NCBI RefSeq assembly: GCF_001439925.1
Contig: NZ_LMBV01000003.1
Coordinates: forward strand, 343,611-407,610
Length of the DNA: 64,000 nucleotides
Source of the DNA: Peribacillus muralis
Lineage (GTDB): Bacteria; Bacillota; Bacilli; Bacillales; DSM-1321
Reading direction: 5' to 3'
In this document: piece after piece, positions 7,803-17,358 of the stretch
Layout: each line of letters begins with the position of its first letter
Numbering within the stretch: the first letter of the stretch is position 1
Translations under genes and position numbers: made by a program
The notes under the pieces: model-generated
What the model was told of the DNA's origin: nothing
Seen by the model: the letters and a program-made list of their open reading frames with translations, nothing else
Database searches by the model: none

Positions 7803-9149
7803 GACATAATAAACTTGGTTCTTATTGCCATTTTAATTGCTTTAACAGCATTTTTTGTAGCTTCGGAGTTTGCGATTGTTAAAGTGAGAAGCACGAGGGT
7901 CGATCAATTAATTGAAGAAGGGAAACCGAATGCTCTTTCAGCAAGGAAGGTCATATCCAATCTGGATGAATACCTTTCAACTTGCCAGCTCGGAATTACC
8001 GTTACCGCCTTAGGGCTTGGGGTGCTTGGAGAACCGACGGTTGAAAACATTTTGCGGCCACTTTTCATTCAATTAAACCTTCATTCGGCTTCACATGTAC
8101 TTTCAGTTGCAATTGCCTTTACTTCCATAACGTTCATCCATGTCGTCATTGGGGAACTGGCACCGAAAACGTTGGCGATTCAAAAAGCCGAGCAGGTCAC
8201 ATTATTGGTTTCCAAACCTTTAATAGGTTTTAACAAAATCATGTATCCTTTCATCTGGGTACTGAATGGCTCTGCAAGGACGCTGACAAAAATGCTGGGA
8301 TTAAAAGCAGTTTCCGAACATGATTTGGCTCATACAGAAGAAGAGCTGCGCATCATTGTTTCCGAAAGCTATAAAAGTGGCGAAATTAACCAATCTGAGT
8401 TTAAATACGTGAATAAAATCTTTGAATTCGATGATCGAATTGCAAAAGAAATCATGGTTCCGCGTACTGAAATCGCAACGGTATCCAAGGATGATACGAT
8501 CAAGCAGTTTTTCACCGTCATGGCGGAAGATAACTTCACCCGTTATCCTGTCATTGATGGCGATAAGGATCACGTCATCGGAATGGTCAATATCAAGGAA
8601 CTATTCACTGAAATGATAGACAAGAGCAATCACGCGGCTGCAACGATCAACCGATATGTTCGTCCGATCATCCGCGTCATTGACAGCATCCCGATTCACG
8701 ATTTGCTTTTAAAAATGCAAAAGGAGCGTATTCACATGGCTATCCTCATGGATGAATACGGCGGAACATCAGGTTTGGTAACCGTTGAAGATATCCTTGA
8801 AGAAATCGTCGGTGATATCCGGGATGAATTTGACCTGGATGAAGTGCCTGATGTACGCAAACTAAAAGAAGATCACTATATTATCGATGCGAAGGTATTG
8901 GTCAGTGAAGTGAATGACTTACTCGGTTTGGATATAAATGATGAAGATATCGATACGATGGGTGGATGGATCCTTACCGAGAATTACGAGGCAAAGCAAG
9001 GTGATGTCCTCACTTTTGGACCATATAATTTTAGGATAAAAGAAATGGAAGATCACCATATTTGCTATATTGAAATATATAAGCCAGCAAAAATGGTAAG
9101 CGAAGTTAAAGAATTCCCAATGATCTCTCAAACTGAAATCGTTTCATGA
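7800..9149 (+). CDS. CNNM/CorC-family (HlyC-like) transporter, paralogue 2
   Basis: This 449-residue paralogue of the protein at 3393-4724 has the same CNNM transmembrane domain (1-185), CBS pair (with KEIMVPRTEIATV and MDEYGGTSGLVTVEDIL) and C-terminal CorC domain. The start is UUG followed by GAC-ATA, as in paralogue 1, and initiation depends on the same hairpin layout. A strong promoter and a long leader precede it and a good terminator follows, so it is monocistronic. Members of this family export or sense Mg2+. Divergence is clearest in the predicted periplasmic-side loops and in the last 20 residues. Confidence 0.9.
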   Translation: MDIINLVLIAILIALTAFFVASEFAIVKVRSTRVDQLIEEGKPNALSARKVISNLDEYLSTCQLGITVTALGLGVLGEPTVENILRPLFIQLNLHSASHVLSVAIAFTSITFIHVVIGELAPKTLAIQKAEQVTLLVSKPLIGFNKIMYPFIWVLNGSARTLTKMLGLKAVSEHDLAHTEEELRIIVSESYKSGEINQSEFKYVNKIFEFDDRIAKEIMVPRTEIATVSKDDTIKQFFTVMAEDNFTRYPVIDGDKDHVIGMVNIKELFTEMIDKSNHAAATINRYVRPIIRVIDSIPIHDLLLKMQKERIHMAILMDEYGGTSGLVTVEDILEEIVGDIRDEFDLDEVPDVRKLKEDHYIIDAKVLVSEVNDLLGLDINDEDIDTMGGWILTENYEAKQGDVLTFGPYNFRIKEMEDHHICYIEIYKPAKMVSEVKEFPMISQTEIVS

Positions 9150-9152
9150 TAA

Positions 9153-9199
9153 TCCCCCCCGCTCCTCATCTTACTTGAGAGGCGGAGGGGATTTTTTTA
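9153..9199 (+). terminator. Terminator after the second CNNM gene
   Basis: A GC-rich stem (TCCCCCCCCGC with GCGGAGGGGA, extended by CTC/GAG) is followed by T7. Confidence 0.8.
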
Positions 9200-9330
9200 T
9201 TATAATCGGTTCACATGATTCATAATATAAAAAACCATCGCATGTAGATTGATTGATAACAACGAGTATAGTTCAACCTTTATTGTTTCATACTGTTAAA
9301 AAAGCAATATTTATGAAGGAGTGAAGAATT

Positions 9331-9480
9331 ATGAAACTCATAACCATTTGCCAGCACTGCAAAGGGAAAGGGAGAACCCGCTATCTGCAATTCTTTTCCC
9401 GGGACTGTTCTCATTGCCAAGGCCAAGGCAAAGCGGTAAAAGATATGTCCAATATTAGAAACCATGCGAAAAACCTCTAA
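9331..9480 (+). CDS. YuiA-like small zinc-finger protein, 49 aa
   Basis: The product has two CxxCxGxG repeats, CQHCKGKG (7-14) and CSHCQGQG (26-33), the zinc-binding unit of DnaJ-type central domains. It probably binds one zinc ion through the four Cys. Short proteins of this build occur in Bacillus (for example YuiA); their role is unknown. The ATG has GGAG 9 nt upstream. The gene is too short for most ORF filters but the motif is diagnostic. It ends just before the convergent transporter gene. Confidence 0.8.
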   Translation: MKLITICQHCKGKGRTRYLQFFSRDCSHCQGQGKAVKDMSNIRNHAKNL

Positions 9481-9488
9481 CCAGTACT

Positions 9489-10532
9489 TTATAATTTAAA
9501 ATTGGATTTGATGACACCTGCCTTCTTTAACGTATCATATACAATCAGTATCGAAGGTCCAAGGAAAAGCCCAACGAAGCCAAGCATTTTAAATCCTAAA
9601 TAAAGACTGACCAACGAAGCCAATGGGGACAACCCCATATTTGCTGCATAGATTTTTGGTTCGATTGTCCTTCTAATAATCGTAATGACCAGGAACAGGA
9701 TAACCAGACCAATCCCTAAATGATGATTTCCTTGCGCCCAAACGATGGCTGCCCAAGGAACGAGGACAGATCCCGTACCCAAAATGGGAAGAATGTCCAC
9801 TACTACTATTAACAGAGCCAATGGGATTGCATATCTCACATTCAACAACCATAACCCGCCATATGCCATGGAGAACGTAATTAGGCTCAACAAGATTTGT
9901 GCTTTGATGAAGCCAATTGCTGCCATGCTTAAATCTTGATAAACTAGCGATATCTTTTGAAAGGTGGAAGTCTTTAAGTATTGAACTGCCTTTTTCCTTA
10001 ACTTAGGCAATTCCAGACTAATTAAGAATAACGCGATTAAATAAACGAGAAAATCAATGAATAAACCCGGAATTAGTGTAACGAATTGGACCATATCCTG
10101 AACAAAGCCCTCCGTGAACCCTTCAAGAGCCTTGACGCCCTTTTCCATCGTTTGTTCTACAGATTGAATGAGATTTGGCGGCAGCGTTTGGGAATATTGC
10201 TCCCATTGCCTTATGACAGGCAATAATGCCGTCAAATACATTTCGCGTATCAATCCAGGAAGTTCCTCGGAATAAACAATGATTTTTTTGATTAAAACCG
10301 AAAAGGCAAAATAAGTGATGCCTATTAGTCCGCCTACATATATAACGAATGAAATCAAGACGGCCCATAAGCGATGCAGCTTTGCCGTTTCACTGATGAA
10401 TCGGACTGATCCGTCCAAAAGAATCGCAGTGAGTAACGCCAAAACTAAAGCCCATGAATACGGAATAACGATTATTATACCCAAGAGGAAAATACCTCTC
10501 CAAAACCAGCGAAAAAAAACAGCAACATTCAC
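9489..10532 (-). CDS. ytvI: AI-2E family / YtvI-like membrane protein
   Basis: This 347-residue integral membrane protein matches the sporulation integral membrane protein YtvI branch of the AI-2E (PerM) family. It has paired N-terminal helices, an amphipathic middle segment (about 90-170) and four to five C-terminal helices. These contain the DILPILGTGSVLVPWA motif (about 235-250) and ILFLVITIIRRTIEPKI. In B. subtilis ytvI is induced in sporulation; the transported substrate is unknown. AAGGAGGG precedes the ATG. It forms a single-gene unit. Family is secure, the exact orthologue less so. Confidence 0.75.
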   Translation of the reverse strand: MNVAVFFRWFWRGIFLLGIIIVIPYSWALVLALLTAILLDGSVRFISETAKLHRLWAVLISFVIYVGGLIGITYFAFSVLIKKIIVYSEELPGLIREMYLTALLPVIRQWEQYSQTLPPNLIQSVEQTMEKGVKALEGFTEGFVQDMVQFVTLIPGLFIDFLVYLIALFLISLELPKLRKKAVQYLKTSTFQKISLVYQDLSMAAIGFIKAQILLSLITFSMAYGGLWLLNVRYAIPLALLIVVVDILPILGTGSVLVPWAAIVWAQGNHHLGIGLVILFLVITIIRRTIEPKIYAANMGLSPLASLVSLYLGFKMLGFVGLFLGPSILIVYDTLKKAGVIKSNFKL

Positions 10533-10660
10533 GGAACAAACCCTCCTTGCACTTTCTTGTTCTCCTTATATTTATGAAACGGGATCACATATATTTCGCC
10601 TACACGTTTTATTTTCTAATTTAAGGGAAAAAGAATTAAAACGAGATGGAGGGATTGGCT

Positions 10661-10864
10661 ATGGATAACAAAGATAAGGAAAAGTATCTTGTAGAGCGTA
10701 ACGATAAATCCAAGGCATTCAAAGAAAATAAAGAAAAGCAGCTAGAACGTGACCAAGTCGTCATGCCCATCGAAGATTTACCAATCGATGAAATTAAATA
10801 TGAACGACAAGAAGAACGAAACAAAAAGGAAACGAAGCATCGCTCCACCAGTGAGAAATTCTAA
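10661..10864 (+). CDS. Small acidic/basic hypothetical protein, 67 aa
   Basis: The start at 10661 has GGAGG 7 nt upstream; the ATG at 10646 lacks one. The product is highly charged (many Lys, Glu, Arg), contains no hydrophobic segment and has a conserved-looking core VVMPIEDLPIDEIKYERQEE. It looks like a soluble, possibly disordered protein. I do not recognise a family. A bidirectional terminator follows. Confidence 0.65.
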   Translation: MDNKDKEKYLVERNDKSKAFKENKEKQLERDQVVMPIEDLPIDEIKYERQEERNKKETKHRSTSEKF

Positions 10865-10873
10865 TACGTCACC

Positions 10874-10903
10874 AAAACCAGCCGATTACAGGCTGGTTTT
10901 GAT
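10874..10903. terminator. Bidirectional terminator
   Basis: AAAACCAGCC pairs with GGCTGGTTTT around a 7-nt loop. It serves both the 67-aa gene (plus) and the convergent minus-strand frame ending at 10905. Confidence 0.75.
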
Positions 10904-10904
10904 T

Positions 10905-11123
10905 TTACCGTAATTCTGCTGCCACGGTATGTCCATGCCAATTCCAACAGCCTTCTCGCTGCCTTTTTTCCTTGAAGGAAATAAACCATTCTAAGGCCCG
11001 GTCTAGGAGCTTGTCATAGTCTCTCCATCCCATTAGCCCTTTTCGTGCCATTCGCTTTTCATTGACACGCAAAAATAAATATTCGCCAGCTATTTTTCCA
11101 GTTCTCATTTTGTTAAGCGCCAT
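10905..11123 (-). CDS. Small hypothetical protein, 72 aa
   Basis: A 72-codon frame ends next to the shared terminator. Its product is basic, Trp-rich near the C terminus (WFISFKEKRQREGCWNWHGH) and soluble. There is no convincing Shine-Dalgarno before either ATG (11123 or 11108), so the start is unsure. The protein-like composition and the terminator favour a real gene. I do not recognise the family. Confidence 0.45.
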   Translation of the reverse strand: MALNKMRTGKIAGEYLFLRVNEKRMARKGLMGWRDYDKLLDRALEWFISFKEKRQREGCWNWHGHTVAAELR

Positions 11124-11214
11124 TTCGAAATGATTCAGGAGATTGAATTCCCAGCAAATTCAATGATCCCATAAATCCCCTCTCCTTTGCTTGCCTTTAT
11201 TCCAAAAATAAACA

Positions 11215-11242
11215 TTGACTGATATGAATGATTCTTTACAAT
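11215..11242 (+). promoter_or_regulatory. Probable SigA promoter of the MarR gene
   Basis: TTGACT and TACAAT are separated by 16 nt. The start codon is about 58 nt downstream. Confidence 0.5.
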
Positions 11243-11300
11243 AGACTTTTAAGAATTAAAGAATATAATGGATTGGTCGACCATTATAAAGGAGAATCAT

Positions 11301-11717
11301 ATGAACCCTACTCAATTATTTCATCAATATTTACAAGTTTCCCGCTCATTAGTCAGCAAAATGAATGAGCAAATTACATCTCTTGAAATTTATCATAATC
11401 AGTGGACAATATTGAATTACTTAAAGAACTGTGGATATTCCACCATACCCGATATATGCAATTACTTGGATGTTGACAGTGTTATCATCACGCGTTCGGT
11501 CAACAGTATGGAACAGAATAATATGATTAAGCAAGTACCTGGAAAAGATGAACAGGAAAAAAGAATTGAACTGACTTCCCGGGGCAAGGAAGTACATACA
11601 AAATGCCTTAAAATCGCAGAAAAGATTGAAGGAAAAGCCTTAGAGGGCATTACGGAAGAAGAACAGGAACTATTTTTCCAGACCGTTCTTAAAATACTCA
11701 ACAATATAAGAAACTGA
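11301..11717 (+). CDS. MarR family transcriptional regulator
   Basis: The 138-residue protein has a MarR winged helix-turn-helix (about 35-100). This includes the recognition helix region VDSVIITRSVNSMEQNNMI and the wing with the conserved D-E-Q-E-KRIELTSRGKE motif (about 83-98), flanked by helices for dimerisation. I begin at 11301 because AAAGGAG lies 7 nt upstream; the frame extends to 11268 without a site. No efflux or enzyme gene follows in the same direction, so its target is not evident. Confidence 0.85.
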   Translation: MNPTQLFHQYLQVSRSLVSKMNEQITSLEIYHNQWTILNYLKNCGYSTIPDICNYLDVDSVIITRSVNSMEQNNMIKQVPGKDEQEKRIELTSRGKEVHTKCLKIAEKIEGKALEGITEEEQELFFQTVLKILNNIRN

Positions 11718-12269
11718 AACCTAGGATTTATATTTGCTTCTTTGAAAGATAAAACGGAATTCACAAGTCCTGCCCGCAACAATGCAGTCATATGAATGCC
11801 CCTGACTCACTGCTGCTGTCGGATACGCCTAACAAAATGTGTAAGCCTTAACCATTTCAAGCTGCACGATGATGCTAGCTCACTGCAACACTTAATTCTC
11901 TTAACGATAAATCGTACGTATTTTTATTCAGATGGCGCTCCTCATGTCATTTGCCATAAAAAGAAAGACAGTTCCAGAGTTACTCCAGAAACCGTCTGTT
12001 TGTATCCGTTTACCTGATAAATGCGCCAGCTTTTTGAATAAATACCATATATCATACGCTAATTTGGTTATATGAATGGTTTTCAATAAGTTGAGGAGTA
12101 GATTGGCTGTCCATCATTTGCATCCAAATGAGCAGCGTGACGGAACCCCCCCTCGTCGATTTTCGTTAAAGAGTCTTATCCCTCCTCATTTAACAACCCC
12201 CCTGCTAATGGACAACCATGCCGGAAGTGTATCTAAGTTTTTTTGCCTTCACATTTAGACAGTAACCGT
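11718..12269. other. Intergenic, no gene seen
   Basis: About 550 bp between marR and the GNAT gene. Short frames here lack ribosome binding sites. An imperfect inverted pair, GGCTGTCCAT at 12104 and ATGGACAACC at 12209, is the only structure I noticed; its arms are about 95 nt apart. Confidence 0.4.
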
Positions 12270-12731
12270 TCATCGAATTCTTCGTGATAAGCGAATCCTA
12301 TCCTGGCACTGAATCCCATTTTCGAATATTGCCTCCGAATAATGGTTTGTAAAAAAATCAACATCGACGCCAACTATTCTGAATCCGCATTTTTGATATA
12401 GTGCAAGCTGTCCAATGCTCGAGTTCCCGGTGCCGATTTCCAGCAATTCAGACCCTTGGTCCCTTGCATAGCCAACGGCATGTCCTATCAATTGCCTTCC
12501 AATTCCTTTTCGATGATGGTTTTCATCCACTGCAATGTTTTTTATCTCCATCATATCCGGTCCTTTTTGCATTAAAACATATACCCCGAGGATTTGCCTA
12601 TCTCGCTCCGCAACAAAGCATGTTCCTTTTTCCAAGTATTCCTCCACCATTTCCCTTGAAGGATCTGCCAAAAGCAACAAATGCAATGGCGGGGATTCAC
12701 CAATGAATAACTTCCTTATCTCCATTCCCAT
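12270..12731 (-). CDS. GNAT family N-acetyltransferase
   Basis: A 153-residue acetyltransferase with the acetyl-CoA binding motif A at about 66-90 (IAVDENHHRKGIGRQLIGHA, with the RKGIG loop) and the following motif B region LALYQKCGFRIVGVD. Substrate is unknown. The start overlaps the end of the upstream nitronate monooxygenase gene by about 35 nt, with GGAGGAG inside that gene as its ribosome binding site. The two are therefore probably co-transcribed and translationally coupled. Confidence 0.82.
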   Translation of the reverse strand: MGMEIRKLFIGESPPLHLLLLADPSREMVEEYLEKGTCFVAERDRQILGVYVLMQKGPDMMEIKNIAVDENHHRKGIGRQLIGHAVGYARDQGSELLEIGTGNSSIGQLALYQKCGFRIVGVDVDFFTNHYSEAIFENGIQCQDRIRLSRRIR

Positions 12732-13758
12732 CCACTCCTCCCCATTTCAGTTCTTCCATAAGAAGCTCGACCAATTCAGCTGCAGGAATCTCCCTGCTAA
12801 GCTTATACCCTTGTCCTGCCCACAAAGCCATCAAGTCAGGATTGCCTTTTTGCGCTGCCGCTTTTCGCACATGCTTCGTCATGTGATGGACATATGGGTA
12901 GGCGGCTGGAGCAGCGTGATCATTTTCCTTCATGAAATGGTTCACCAGCCCGCGTGCCCTCCTGCCGCTGAATGCCCGGGTGATGGCAGTTTGGTTAAAC
13001 TGGGGATTATTGAGGGCTGCCTTATGGACGGGACTTGCCCCGCTTTCTGGACAGCGAAGGAATGCCGTCCCCAATTGTGCCGCCACTGCTCCCGCAGCAA
13101 GCACCGCTGCGATATCCTTGCCATGCATCAATCCTCCTGCGGCAATGATCGGTAACTTCAGTTCCGTTTCAATCATCCTTATTAATACTAACAGGCCATA
13201 ATCGTCCTCCGTCCTGTTTTCAAAGCTGGCTCGATGACCCCCGGCCTCAATCCCTTGAACACATAAAGCATCGGCACCTGCACCTGCAGCCTTTTTTGCT
13301 TCCTGAAGGTTGGTCACTGTCACGGCAATGAGCGATCCCGCGCTTCGAAGGTCCTTTATTACACTTGATTCAGGACACCCAAATGTAAAACTGACGAGAT
13401 CAACCTGAGCCACTTTCAATACAGTCAATTTATTTTCCCAATCGTCATCATCCATTTCTGCTTCCCCAATCGAAACCCCTAAACCCTTGGCCTCTTTTTC
13501 AATTTTTTCACGATAGGCAAATAATAATGTTTCATCCACCTCCTCATTACCCGGGACAAACAGATTTACACCAAATGGGTGCTTTGTCATTTGCTGAGTC
13601 TGTTCTATCTCGTCCTTCATCTCTTTTGCCGTCTTATAGCCAGCTGCAAGAAACCCCACCCCTCCCGCATTCGATACTGCAGCCGCAAGCCTAGGATTCG
13701 ATGCTCCTCCTGCCATCGGTGCTTGGATGATGGGAGATCTCAATAAAGCTTTGAACAT
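12697..13758 (-). CDS. Nitronate monooxygenase (2-nitropropane dioxygenase family), copy 1
   Basis: This 353-residue FMN-dependent TIM-barrel enzyme should oxidise alkyl nitronates or propionate-3-nitronate. Visible motifs are the N-terminal SPIIQAPMAGG, SNAGGVGFLAAGY, the VQGIEAGGHRASF block with a conserved His (about 177) and the phosphate-binding PIIAAGGLMHG/LGTAFLRCPES. I start at 13758, where AAGGAG is 9 nt upstream; the longer frame to 13914 adds about 50 residues that do not resemble the family and overlaps the promoter region of trhO. It is the first gene of a two-gene unit with the acetyltransferase. Confidence 0.87.
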   Translation of the reverse strand: MFKALLRSPIIQAPMAGGASNPRLAAAVSNAGGVGFLAAGYKTAKEMKDEIEQTQQMTKHPFGVNLFVPGNEEVDETLLFAYREKIEKEAKGLGVSIGEAEMDDDDWENKLTVLKVAQVDLVSFTFGCPESSVIKDLRSAGSLIAVTVTNLQEAKKAAGAGADALCVQGIEAGGHRASFENRTEDDYGLLVLIRMIETELKLPIIAAGGLMHGKDIAAVLAAGAVAAQLGTAFLRCPESGASPVHKAALNNPQFNQTAITRAFSGRRARGLVNHFMKENDHAAPAAYPYVHHMTKHVRKAAAQKGNPDLMALWAGQGYKLSREIPAAELVELLMEELKWGGVDGNGDKEVIHW

Positions 13759-13898
13759 TCCACACAACTCCTTTTGATTTTTCTTCATGCTCTTATCATT
13801 TTTACGTTTTCTTGGTATAATGATTGTCTGTAAGAGAAAAGTGTCTAGATGATCACCCTTTATATCTTGCAAATATAAATCATAGGTGGTAAATAAAA

Positions 13899-14864
13899 AT
13901 GGAAACAAAACCATATAGAGTATTACTTTACTATTTGTATGTACCTATCGAGAATCACGAACAATTCGCAGTCGAGCATCTTGCGGCTTGTAAAGCCCTT
14001 GAACTAAAGGGCCGGATTCTCGTGGCATCGGAAGGAATCAACGGTACTGTTTCAGGTACGCTTGAACAAACCAACCAATATATCGACATGATGAAAAGCG
14101 ATTCCCGCTTTGCCGATATCGTGTTCAAAATAGATGAAGCGGACGGCCACGCATTCAGAAAAATGCATGTTCGCCCACGTAATGAACTTGTCACGCTTCG
14201 CTTGGAAGATGACATCAACCCGACTGAGACGACGGGCAAGTACTTAAGTCCAAAGGAATTTTTCGAACAAATGCAAGATGAAGATACAATCGTCCTTGAT
14301 GCCAGAAATGACTATGAATATGATTTAGGCCATTTCAGGGGAGCAATCAAGCCAGAAATCACGAATTTCCGCGAACTTCCTGAATGGGTCAGGGAAAATA
14401 AACAAATGTTCGAAGGTAAAAAGATCCTAACGTATTGTACAGGCGGCATCCGCTGTGAAAAATTCTCCGGCTGGCTAGTCGAAGAAGGCTTTGAGGATGT
14501 AGGCCAGCTGCATGGCGGCATCGCAACATACGGCAAGGACCCTGAGGTTCAAGGTGATCTTTGGGATGGCCAAATGTATGTATTCGATGAAAGAATCGCC
14601 GTTCCCATCAATCAAAAAGAACATGTCATTGTCGGACGTGATATTTATTCCGGCGAACCGTGCGAACGCTATGTCAATTGTGCCAATCCTGAATGCAACA
14701 AGAAAATCCTTTGCAGTGAAGAGAACGAGCACAAACATATGCGCAGTTGTACCCACGAATGCCGAGTGCACCCGCGTAACCGCTATATAGTCGAGCATAA
14801 CCTTTCTAAAGAAGAAGTCGCTGAAAGATTACAGCGAATCGAAGACGCGATTACGACAAGGTGA
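13899..14864 (+). CDS. trhO: tRNA uridine(34) hydroxylase TrhO (rhodanese-like, YbfQ)
   Basis: The 321-residue protein matches TrhO, which uses prephenate-independent, oxygen-dependent chemistry to form 5-hydroxyuridine at tRNA wobble position 34. The N-terminal acylphosphatase-like domain contains ASEGINGT (44-51). The rhodanese domain (about 125-225) has LDARNDYEY and the catalytic loop [10 protein letters not shown] with Cys180. The C-terminal tail has a CxxPECxxK...C...H...C pattern that probably binds zinc. The ribosome binding site is AGGTGG. It is divergent from the nitronate monooxygenase gene and has its own terminator. Confidence 0.92.
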   Translation: METKPYRVLLYYLYVPIENHEQFAVEHLAACKALELKGRILVASEGINGTVSGTLEQTNQYIDMMKSDSRFADIVFKIDEADGHAFRKMHVRPRNELVTLRLEDDINPTETTGKYLSPKEFFEQMQDEDTIVLDARNDYEYDLGHFRGAIKPEITNFRELPEWVRENKQMFEGKKILTYCTGGIRCEKFSGWLVEEGFEDVGQLHGGIATYGKDPEVQGDLWDGQMYVFDERIAVPINQKEHVIVGRDIYSGEPCERYVNCANPECNKKILCSEENEHKHMRSCTHECRVHPRNRYIVEHNLSKEEVAERLQRIEDAITTR

Positions 14865-14871
14865 TTAAGCA

Positions 14872-14910
14872 AACCCGAATTAGTGGACATGATCCCTATT
14901 CGGGTTTTTT
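14872..14910 (+). terminator. Terminator of trhO
   Basis: AACCCGAAT pairs with ATTCGGGTT, followed by T6. Confidence 0.85.
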
Positions 14911-15024
14911 AATAAGACAATGGCGTATTTTTCATTCAGTTTGGTGCATTATCTCGTGAATTTTTTCAGATCAGACACTACTCTCTTACTTCTATATCAA
15001 TATAGAAAAAACCTGCTTTACATC

Positions 15025-15062
15025 AAAAAGGCTTCGGAATGGGAACTTTCCGAAGCCTTTTT
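15025..15062. terminator. Terminator of the sodC-like gene (symmetrical)
   Basis: A 15-bp perfect stem, AAAAAGGCTTCGGAA with its complement, around an 8-nt loop, with A and T tracts on both sides. It lies just downstream of the minus-strand superoxide dismutase gene. Confidence 0.85.
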
Positions 15063-15086
15063 GTCAAACCTTGCTTCAAACAATGG

Positions 15087-15719
15087 TTATTTCTCTTCTG
15101 CGCTCACAATAATTCCGCAAGCTTGCCTATCGCCAGCATCCCCGGTTTTCATTGTATCTTCATCCGGCCCTTTTTCTCCATTTGCTTCATAACGGTCAGA
15201 GATATTGGCAAAGTTGTCTGGATTTGCATGAACGATGACAGCCAACTCTTCCTTCTTCAGTTGATCTACCGTCATGTTATCCAATGTTGCCGTATATTTT
15301 GCCGTCCCATCTGCTTTTACATATAATGGGGGCATGTCTCCTGCATGTTTTGAGTGCGTTTCATCAGTGGGATTGAAATGGCCTCCCGCTGTTGTGAAAG
15401 GACCATCCTTCGCATCCACCTCACATGTTGCGTTTTCGTGAACATGGAATCCATGATAGCCTGGCTCAAGGCCTTCCAAAGCTGTTTCGATCACTACAGT
15501 ATTGTCTTCAGCCGTGAAGTTTACAGTGCCTAGTGTTTTACCTTCTACATCTTTAACTTCCGCTTTAACCTGCGGATCTACCTCTGTTTCTGTTCCTTGT
15601 CCAACCGTATTCATATCCTCGGCAGCGTTTTCGGCCTGATTTGAATCATCCGCAGAACTACATCCATACAGTAAAAAGGAAGCACACATAGGCAGTATAA
15701 GTTTTCGTTTATAGTTCAT
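15087..15719 (-). CDS. sodC: Cu-Zn superoxide dismutase-like lipoprotein
   Basis: The 210-residue product has a lipoprotein signal (lipobox LLYGC) and an acidic linker, then a SodC domain (about 50-205). The expected ligands are visible: the HxH pair in GFHVHE, the bridging His in AGGHFNP, further His in THSKHAGD with the Asp, and the His of VIVHANPDN. The disulfide Cys (ATCEV and QACGI) and the Arg of DRQACG are present. It should dismutate superoxide at the outer membrane face. I recall that B. subtilis YojM lacks a copper ligand; this copy appears complete. GAGGG precedes the ATG at 15719. Confidence 0.88.
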   Translation of the reverse strand: MNYKRKLILPMCASFLLYGCSSADDSNQAENAAEDMNTVGQGTETEVDPQVKAEVKDVEGKTLGTVNFTAEDNTVVIETALEGLEPGYHGFHVHENATCEVDAKDGPFTTAGGHFNPTDETHSKHAGDMPPLYVKADGTAKYTATLDNMTVDQLKKEELAVIVHANPDNFANISDRYEANGEKGPDEDTMKTGDAGDRQACGIIVSAEEK

Positions 15720-15879
15720 GATCAGTCCCTCTCTTTCCGTTATGTTTCTTTCTCTATTACTTTCCACTATTATGGAAGAATAAACAAAAAGAGGGATAAA
15801 TAGTAAAATCGATTGTGCAGGTTAGTCTAAATGCCTTACTAAATTCTCAGTAGAGCTTTTGCATCATAGCTTAATGTGC

Positions 15880-17187
15880 TCACAATGGGATGACACCAAA
15901 GGTAATGGCTGCGATTGTCATGATGATGGTTGTCCCAAACGCCCATTTAAACAGGAATTTTTGATGATCGGAAAAATCCACGCCAACAAGGCCAATCAAT
16001 ATGAAGGTTGCAGGAACCAACGGGGATAATGGGAACCCTGTGGTTGAATGACCTAGCAAAGCCGCCCTTCCTATTTCTGCAGGAGCAATGCCAAAGTTCA
16101 AGGCCGTTTCACTGATGATGGGCAGTATCCCAAAATAATAGGCATCAGGTGAAAAAATGAACCCCATTGGGATGCCCGTCAGCGCTACCACCAATGGCAA
16201 ATGTGCCCCAAGCCAATCAGGGATGACGGTTACGATGGAAGCCGCCATTGAGTCCATCATCTTAGTTTCAGTGAATACGCCTGTAAAGATCCCTGCAGCG
16301 AAAATGAGTGTACAAATCATTACGAAACTATTTGCATGACTTAAAATCCTTTCCTGCTGTTCTTGCGGATTTGGGAAATTAACGAATAAAGCAATCGCAA
16401 ACGCCGAGGCAAATAAGATTTGGATTGGCAGCACTTCCATCACCAAAAATGCCATCAATATAATCGTCAAGACCCAGTTAAACCAAAATAACCTGGCTTG
16501 TCTTAGGGAACTGGTTTCGACGGATGCAGCCTGCTCACTCACTCCCGGTGGCATGTCCGCCTCCAACGTACCAACTCCCCGCCTCTCCCTTTCCTTCTTA
16601 CCTAAAATATACGCCGAAAAAAGTGTCCATAATAGTCCGCAAATCATAACCGGAATGAGCGGTATGAATAGATCCATTACTTCAACATGGAGGCTGGCTG
16701 CCGCTCTTACCAAGGGACCTCCCCAAGGTATCATATTCATGACACCCGCTCCTAAGCCGACGACACAGGCTAATACAAGCCTATTCATCCCTAGTTTCAT
16801 ATAAAGCGGCAGCAAGGCGGAAACGGTTATCATGAATGTGGAGGACCCGTCTCCATCCAAACCTACCAACATGGTAATAATGGCTGTTGCCATGACTACC
16901 TTAAGCGGATCGCCTTTTACAAAACTCAGTATTCTGGCAATCATGGGCTCGAATAAACCTACATCAATCATTAAACCGAAATATAAAATAGCAAAAACGA
17001 TCATGACAGCCGTTGGTGCGACCTTTAAAATCCCTGCCGCCATCATATCTCCCATCTCGGATGCAAACCCGCCTATCACACCAAAAATGATTGCCGTGAA
17101 AATAAACGCGACGACTACGGATAGGCGTTTCGTGATAACTAAAACAAGGAACGTTAAAATCATGCAAAATCCTAAAATCGTTAACAT
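15880..17187 (-). CDS. CitMHS family citrate/metal-citrate:H+ symporter
   Basis: This 435-residue, about 12-helix membrane protein is of the CitMHS family (B. subtilis CitM/CitH), which takes up citrate complexed with a divalent metal. Family blocks include MLVGLDGDGSSTFMITVSALLPLY (in the early third), NMIPWGGPLVRAAA and SPDAYYFGILPI. A charged cytoplasmic loop lies at about 195-230. The ribosome binding site is AGGAGGTG, directly before the ATG. No CitST-like two-component system is next to it, so regulation is unclear. It is divergent from the MFS gene. Confidence 0.87.
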   Translation of the reverse strand: MLTILGFCMILTFLVLVITKRLSVVVAFIFTAIIFGVIGGFASEMGDMMAAGILKVAPTAVMIVFAILYFGLMIDVGLFEPMIARILSFVKGDPLKVVMATAIITMLVGLDGDGSSTFMITVSALLPLYMKLGMNRLVLACVVGLGAGVMNMIPWGGPLVRAAASLHVEVMDLFIPLIPVMICGLLWTLFSAYILGKKERERRGVGTLEADMPPGVSEQAASVETSSLRQARLFWFNWVLTIILMAFLVMEVLPIQILFASAFAIALFVNFPNPQEQQERILSHANSFVMICTLIFAAGIFTGVFTETKMMDSMAASIVTVIPDWLGAHLPLVVALTGIPMGFIFSPDAYYFGILPIISETALNFGIAPAEIGRAALLGHSTTGFPLSPLVPATFILIGLVGVDFSDHQKFLFKWAFGTTIIMTIAAITFGVIPL

Positions 17188-17358
17188 ACTACACCTCCTG
17201 TTTTTAACTGACTTTTCTGAAAATAATATATCACATTATACCATTTGCACTTTTATTAAATAACCATTTTTTAACAACAAAATCAAAATTGTTTATTAAA
17301 TTAGTTAAATTCTGTATACTATTATTTAGGAACCCGAAGTATTTTTCGGAGGAAAGAA

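Noticed and set aside
12104..12218. Inverted repeat as ends of a mobile element
   Set aside because: Arms of 10 bp with one mismatch, no target duplication and no transposase remnant inside.
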